The translations under genes were made by a program, and so were the position numbers. From assembly GCA_946807835.1 (NCBI GenBank), contig OX327699.1, positions 5,139,001 to 5,203,000 of the forward strand: 64,000 nt of DNA, given 5' to 3'. The notes under the pieces are model-generated. The model ran no database searches. It was given only the letters and a program-made list of their open reading frames with translations, and was not told the DNA's origin. Positions 58,607 through 64,000 of this stretch are shown one piece after another. The stretch comes from Ailanthus altissimus (Eukaryota; Streptophyta; Magnoliopsida; Sapindales; Simaroubaceae). How positions within the stretch are numbered: position 1 is the stretch's first letter; every line of letters begins with the position of its first letter.

Positions 58607-59438
58607 CCTCTCTACTGTTATTTTATTGTTGCAATTGTTGTTGTTGTTTTCTTTTCTTTTTTTGGCAAGATTTCTTTTTCAATAAAAGTTGTTTCAATTG
58701 ATGTCTTCAATACTTTACTTTCTATATTTTGACATTAAGAAAATTATCTCAATTTGCTCTATATTTTATTGTTTAAGTTGTACCTTTTTTCTAATCTTTA
58801 TAGCTTTTAAAAATGCTATTTATGGTATGTAATTAATTTAGAGTTAATATGAAATTTGGGTATTTTTTTTCTTCAGAATTTCATTATTAGTTAGAAATTA
58901 AGCTTTATTTATTCGAAGATTCTATCATTCCATAAAGACATTTTAACAAACATCAAATACGCATATTCTATTACAGAGCCCGAAATCAAGCCAAATTCAA
59001 AACAAAAAATATTCAATATTTTTACCATATATTGGCGGAGTTTTGAGATGACCCATTTCAAAAGAAGAGCACTAATTAATCATCATCCGTCTATTCAAGG
59101 TCTAATGATGAAAATAAGGATGACTTCTAAAACTATTCTGTTGGGGCCTCAAAGGACCCAAAGTACTTGAAGTTATTAAAAACGATTATTTAACAATGAA
59201 AAAAAAAAGGGCATGAAACAAGTATATTTGACTAAGAGTATACATACTCATTAAATTTTCAAATTGGATTACCAAATAAATTTAATTATATTCGACTAAG
59301 TAATTAAATGAAGTTATAATATGCATGTGAAGCACTTACATGGATCCAACCTTAAAGGAGAAAAAATGGTGAAATACGGCACCCAGTACTCTAACCTCAA
59401 GATCCACATAAAACCCGCCACCGCTACCCCCACCAAAC
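58607..59438. other. Spacer between the LOG pseudogene and the young copia element
   Basis: A/T-rich DNA without a recognised gene over most of its length. The last 70 bases before the LTR (about 59370-59438) are much richer in GC and are listed separately as an exon-like segment. Confidence 0.5.
59370..59438. other. Exon-like GC-rich segment cut by the LTR
   Basis: About 70 bases just before the LTR are open in both directions. Plus strand reads MVKYGTQYSNLKIHIKPATA with an ATG at about 59367. The minus strand reads GGGSGGGFYVDLEVRVLGAV and runs toward a GTAAGT donor-like word near 59339. The composition differs sharply from the neighbouring spacer. I do not recognise the protein in either direction; it could be a host exon interrupted by the retrotransposon. 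Confidence 0.3.
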
Positions 59439-61584
59439 TGTTAGGAGTTGTACATTCTTGGGTGTTTGCATGTGGGTTTTGTGTTTAATCACAATTTATA
59501 CATATCTCATATATATAATGAAGCAGCGGAAACTTAAAGTATTGCAGTAAACACAATCACAATATATTAATCAGAAACGAGATTGAGAAATAACCCTTGA
59601 AGCCTTTGGTTGGAGATTGTTGAAGTCCACCAAAATGTTGTCTTTGATCAATTCTAGTAATCAACAATGGTGGGTTTGATTATCTAGAATGACAGCTTTT
59701 GATCCAGCACTTGTTTAACTACTTAAACTTGTGTTCTTGATTTTTTCTTTTGATTAACACTTAATCAATTAATCAAAAACCTATTTTGCTAAATTAGTTT
59801 TAAGCCTTAAAAGAAAATAATGAATTCAACTCTTGAATCCATTAATTAGAAGACAATTTCTCTTTTCTCTCTTTGTAAAATAGCTGACCTAATTTTGCAA
59901 AATCAATTTTACAAAAAACCGTTTTTTAATTTAATTTACATTTGTTTTATTTATACAAATGAATTTAATTTCATTTCATAACACTTAATTTCAATTTGAA
60001 TTTAATCTAACCTAATCATAGTTAACTCTTAACTTTAGTTAGGTTAAACTAACATTAAAATATTCTAACTATAGTTAACTCTTAACTCTAGTTAATTAAA
60101 AGAATATTTAATTATTTTAACCATGGTTAGGTTAACTTTTACTTAACCATTAAGTATAGTTAATCTAACTTAACTAAATGGTTAACTCTTAACCTTAGTT
60201 AAACTTAATTCATTTATTCAACAATTAAATAAATAAATATTTATTTGAATTATTTAACGATTAAATAATTATCAAGTGAAATTACAATTATGTCCTTACT
60301 CGGTTACCAAATTAACCTAAAGTGGGTCCCACCATCTGACCATATACTTTAGTTAACGTAACCTTAGTAAATTGCTGGATTTTACTGTATTAAACTATTT
60401 AATACGGTACGCTGCCCAAGTGCTCAAAGAGTACATTTCATATTGGGACTCCCTAGGTCCACGCCCGATTCGTCAAATGAAACTATTTCACAAGTCCGTG
60501 AACGATGCCCCACGCACACGTTACGGATATAACAAATCAGCGCGTCAGACCATACATGTTGAGGTTACTCCATATTCGTATAATCCTTCCGTCATTATAT
60601 CCAGGATGAACGGGATATAGATCATTACCGTCAAATCCCGATAATTTCATCCATCACTTTATTATCTTCAGATTCGTATCTTTATGAACAATTTACGCAA
60701 ACACTTTTGCTATAATGTTCGAACCTGGAGGAAACTCCTTTCCCAGGTTAATTGCTTACGGCCATAAGACTTTACAAGATACAATCTCGAAGTTCGGATA
60801 TACAACCCATCTATGTGAGCTGGCGGATCCCATATCTACGCACACCGAACTCCATGAGCATCGGATCATACCCAGCGACACGTAGCGGTCAGACCATGAA
60901 AGGTCTCTGACATACGTGGAACCAAAGTATGATGGATCTCCCACAAGTTCACCGTGGCGCTCAGGTCGAAGGACCACAAATACTACTCAACTCGAGAGGA
61001 CCTTCCTTTGACGGTTTCATAGGATATCTATTGGGGTCCTCTTGAGTCTGTTCAGTATCCAGTCCTAACTGAATACCTGTATGTCTATATGAACTTCAAC
61101 CAAGCTCATGGTTAACTAAGAATAACCATTTGTACAATACAGCTATAGACATACACTAATCTATGTGCTTCACCGATAGACCCTCATTGGTAAACGTAGA
61201 TCAGGAACTCTTTATTTTGAGAAGATACTTCCATAACGACATTTCTTAGTCTCTATTGCAACTCTTTGCAATTTTGTCATTACTAGTAGATTCTCAGGTC
61301 TTTGTTACATTATAGATTAGGTTCTAACTTTTTAGATCCCGCTGGGTATTATAACTTGCTAACACTTAGCATTTATAACTATCAGCTTTGCTAACTCTTA
61401 GCCATGGTTTAAACTTCTTTAAACCAGATATGAACTCATTCAGATCATATCATTTTTATAATGTTACAAGCTTAATTACCATTTAATAAAAGTTATCAGC
61501 GATTTAATAAAATATGCATTGTATAAATATTACAAACTAAATATTCATACAAACTGGGATGGCGCGTAAGCACATACCCTAACA
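59439..61584 (-). repeat. 3' LTR of a young Ty1/copia element, about 2.15 kb
   Basis: The right edge, read on the minus strand, is TGTTAGGGTATGTGCTTACG, directly after a purine-rich tract (AAGTGGGAG) that serves as polypurine tract. The left edge on the plus strand is TGTTAGGAGTTG. The two edges form a perfect 7-base inverted repeat (TGTTAGG/CCTAACA), as LTR termini should. The LTR is long for a copia element. The partner LTR lies outside the window, so age and target duplication cannot be measured here. Confidence 0.75.
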
Positions 61585-61595
61585 AACTCCCACTT
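61585..61595 (-). other. Polypurine tract of the young copia element
   Basis: The minus strand reads AAGTGGGAGTT immediately before the LTR start TGTTAGGG. Its position between the pol stop codon and the 3' LTR is as expected for the plus-strand primer. Confidence 0.6.
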
Positions 61596-61598
61596 GCT

Positions 61599-64000
61599 CT
61601 AGTGCCATGCATACTGGTATCTTACACCCATAGCCTCCACGTGTTTCTCAAACACCTTTGGAGTTAAGGCTTTAGTAAGTGGATCCGCTACATTATTTAT
61701 AGAATCTACTCTACAAATTATTATATCACCCCTAGCCAAGATCTCTCTAATTATGTGGTATTTCCTCTCTACATGTTTAGATCTCTGATGTGCTCTTGGC
61801 TCTATTGCTTGTGCAATGGCTCCATTATTGTCGCAAAATAATGGGATAGGATCTTTCGAACTTGGAACTATTCCGAGTTCTGCGACAAACTTACGTATCC
61901 ACACTGCTTCTTTTGCAGCTTCAGAAGCGGCAATATATTCTGCCTGAGTGGTAGAATCAGCTGTGGATCCCTGTTTGGTGCTTTTCCAACTCACTGCAGC
62001 ACCGTTGAGAATAAACACATACCCAGATGTAGACTTTCTATCATCTAGGTCAGACTGAAAGTCTGAATCTGCGTATCCTCTCACTTGCAAGTCACCATCT
62101 CCATAAACAAGAAACTTGTCCTTCGTACCCTTAAGGTATTTCAGGACATGTTTGACTGCCATCCAATGGCTGTCACCTGGATCAGCCTGGTATCGGCTAG
62201 TAACACTTACAGCCATACTGATATCAGGTCTCGTGTACATCATAGCATACATCAAGCTTCCTACAGCTGATGCATATGGCATGTTAGACATTCTAACTCT
62301 TTCATCTTCTGTTTGAGGAGACATTTTCCTCGAAAGATGAATGCCATGTCTAAAAGGTACACTAGTTGTCTTACAATTAGTGAAACTGTACCTTTCTAAG
62401 ACACTATCAATATACGATGATTGGGAAAGTCCTATCAGCTTCCTCGCTCTATCTCTATAGAGTTTTATACCTAGTATAAATGAAGCCTCTCCCAAATCCT
62501 TCATGGAGAAGTTCTTACTCAGATAGCTCTTGACTGATTGCAACATACCTATATCATTCCCAATGATAAGTATGTCATCAACATAGAGAACTAAGAAAAC
62601 TATCATGCTCCCACTGACCTTTCTATACACACAAGCTTCCTCTTCATTTTTGATGAAACCAGACCCTCTGATTACTTCATCAAAACGAAGATTCCTGCTT
62701 CGGGATGCCTGCTTAAGTCCATAAATGGACTTCTTCAGTTTGCATATTAGACCAGAGGTCAAGCTAGATGCAAAACCTTCAGGCTGTTCCATGTATATCT
62801 CTTCATCGAGATATCCATTTAGGAACGCCGTCTTCACATCCATCTGCCATATCTCATAATCATAATATGCTGCAAATGCCAATAATATACGAATTGACTT
62901 GAGCATCGCTACTGGTGCAAAAGTTTCCTCATAGTCGATCCCAGATCGCTGAGTATAACCTTTGGCAACCAGTCTGGCTTTAAAGGTTTCAACCTTTCCA
63001 TCAAGCCCACGCTTCCGTTTATAAATCCATTTACAACCGATAGGAACTATTCCTTCAGGAAGCTGAACCAAGTCCCAGACTTGATTCTGATGCATAGAGT
63101 CAATTTCGGATTTCATGGCATCTTGCCATTTTCCCGAGTCAATGTCCAACATCGACTCTCTATAGGTCAAAGGATCATTTTCTTCAATTAAGAAAACTCC
63201 AAGCGCACCTTCAGGTATCTGACCATACCTAGTAGGTGGCCTAGACATCCTTTGTGACCTACGAGAATGGTGTGTTAAAGGTATTTCACTCGATTGAGCC
63301 TGAGTTTCCATCAGTGGTTCATCAGTGTTTTGATTGACTTCATCAAGTTCAATATTTTTACAATCCCCACAATCCATAAGAAACTGTTTCTCAAGAAAAG
63401 TGGCATTACGAGCAACGAACACATTTCGTTGTTCAGGATCATAAAATTGGTATCCCATTGAATTCTTAGGATACCCGATGAACCGATACTTATACCCCCT
63501 GGGTGCAAGTTTATCCTGTTGTGCAACATTTACATAAGCAAGATAGCCCCAAATTTTAAAATATTTGAGACTTGGTTTTCTTCCAGTCAATATCTGATAT
63601 GGAGTGGAAGGAACAGCTTTAGATGGAACTCTGTTCAATATGTGAGTTGACGTTTGTAGGGCATGACCCCACAGATATTCAGGAAGATCGGTAAAGCTCA
63701 TCATCGATCGGACCATATCCAATAAAGTCCGATTCCTCCTCTCCGATACACCATTGTGTTGCGGAGTACCTGGAGGACTATATTGAGCTAGAATCCCATT
63801 CTCTTTTAAATAATCCGAAAATTCACCGCTCATGTATTCACCGCCTCGATCTGATCGAAGGCACTTGATGTACATTCCGGTTTGTTTCTCTACTTCAAGT
63901 CGGAATTCTTTGAACTTTTCAAAGGTTTCTGACTTATGTTTCAAAAGAAACATATACCCGTATCGTGACAAATCATCGATAAAAAGTACAAAGTATCGAA
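61599..64000 (-). CDS. Ty1/copia pol polyprotein, 5' partial (integrase, reverse transcriptase, RNase H)
   Basis: The frame is open for 799 codons from the window edge to a stop at 61599, with no stops or shifts. Domains in order: integrase core (FIDDLSRYGYMFLL at the edge, SDRGGEYMS, then HNGVSERRNRTLLDM with the catalytic Glu), integrase C-terminus (LNRVPSKAVPSTPYQILTGR, YLAYVNV), reverse transcriptase (WKDA/WQDAMKSEID region, KWIYKRKRGLDGK, QMDVKTAFLNGYLDEEIYME, catalytic LYVDDILIIGND near 62.58 kb), and RNase H (YADSDFQSDLDDRKSTSGY, TTQAEYIAASEAAKEAVWIR, LFCDNNGAIA, HVERKYHIIRE). Gag, protease and the first part of integrase lie beyond position 64000. The intact frame suggests a recent insertion that may still be capable of movement if the missing half is intact. 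Confidence 0.93.
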   Translation of the reverse strand, partial: RYFVLFIDDLSRYGYMFLLKHKSETFEKFKEFRLEVEKQTGMYIKCLRSDRGGEYMSGEFSDYLKENGILAQYSPPGTPQHNGVSERRNRTLLDMVRSMMSFTDLPEYLWGHALQTSTHILNRVPSKAVPSTPYQILTGRKPSLKYFKIWGYLAYVNVAQQDKLAPRGYKYRFIGYPKNSMGYQFYDPEQRNVFVARNATFLEKQFLMDCGDCKNIELDEVNQNTDEPLMETQAQSSEIPLTHHSRRSQRMSRPPTRYGQIPEGALGVFLIEENDPLTYRESMLDIDSGKWQDAMKSEIDSMHQNQVWDLVQLPEGIVPIGCKWIYKRKRGLDGKVETFKARLVAKGYTQRSGIDYEETFAPVAMLKSIRILLAFAAYYDYEIWQMDVKTAFLNGYLDEEIYMEQPEGFASSLTSGLICKLKKSIYGLKQASRSRNLRFDEVIRGSGFIKNEEEACVYRKVSGSMIVFLVLYVDDILIIGNDIGMLQSVKSYLSKNFSMKDLGEASFILGIKLYRDRARKLIGLSQSSYIDSVLERYSFTNCKTTSVPFRHGIHLSRKMSPQTEDERVRMSNMPYASAVGSLMYAMMYTRPDISMAVSVTSRYQADPGDSHWMAVKHVLKYLKGTKDKFLVYGDGDLQVRGYADSDFQSDLDDRKSTSGYVFILNGAAVSWKSTKQGSTADSTTQAEYIAASEAAKEAVWIRKFVAELGIVPSSKDPIPLFCDNNGAIAQAIEPRAHQRSKHVERKYHIIREILARGDIIICRVDSINNVADPLTKALTPKVFEKHVEAMGVRYQYAWH

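Noticed and set aside
60372..60620. 82-codon plus-strand frame within the long LTR as a gene
   Set aside because: It lies within the copia LTR, opposite in orientation to the element, with no recognisable domain.

Overview
This is nuclear DNA of a flowering plant, most likely a eudicot. The window is AT-rich. Its protein-coding genes are split by many short GT-AG introns, belong to plant housekeeping families, and sit among LTR retrotransposons, LINEs, MITEs and CACTA-like repeats. I cannot name the species from sequence alone. No operons, ribosome binding sites, CRISPR arrays, rRNA or intact tRNA genes were seen.

Layout. 1-6.8 kb is AT-rich intergenic DNA with two decayed MITE-like elements and a 0.2 kb tandem duplication. 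7.0-15.9 kb (+) is an 11-exon type I inositol polyphosphate 5-phosphatase gene (about 670 aa), with a 48-bp tandem duplication across one of its splice donors. 16-20 kb is intergenic, with a GC-rich island and a MULE-like element about 1.04 kb long. 20.1-23.05 kb (+) is a 9-exon DHRS12-like short-chain dehydrogenase. 23.9-26.8 kb (-) is a 7-coding-exon choline kinase (357 aa), convergent with the dehydrogenase, with a 5'-UTR intron and a TATA box near 27.37 kb. 27.4-30.9 kb is intergenic with two palindromic MITEs. 30.9-39.0 kb (-) is a 12-exon S-adenosylmethionine carrier of the mitochondrial carrier family (320 aa). Its 3-kb eighth intron is crowded with hairpin MITEs.

From 39.5 kb to the end the window is a nest of mobile elements. 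A LINE RNase H relic (+) is split by a decayed Ty1/copia element (39.77-45.49 kb, -). A second LINE 3' fragment follows (46.4-47.1 kb, -). Then come three head-to-tail modules that each begin CACTA (47173, 47959, 56099). The middle module is interrupted by a nearly full-length decayed LINE (about 47.99-53.86 kb, -) and ends in a tandem array of roughly 117-bp units that alternate as about 235-bp dimers. Next are two broken host gene fragments: two exons of an LRR receptor-like kinase (57.07-57.32 kb, -) and an intronless LOG cytokinin-activating enzyme pseudogene (57.95-58.61 kb, +). The window ends inside a young copia element (from 59.44 kb, -) whose 3' LTR is about 2.15 kb and whose pol frame is open for 799 codons to the window edge.

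The four host genes are not a pathway cluster, although two of them, the 5-phosphatase and choline kinase, belong to phosphoinositide and phospholipid metabolism. Splice sites were set by eye from GT/AG and by matching conserved protein motifs. For the 5-phosphatase, choline kinase and SAM carrier the exon phases add up exactly to an open frame from start to stop. The dehydrogenase start is unresolved. No database search was run, so family names rest on recognised motifs.
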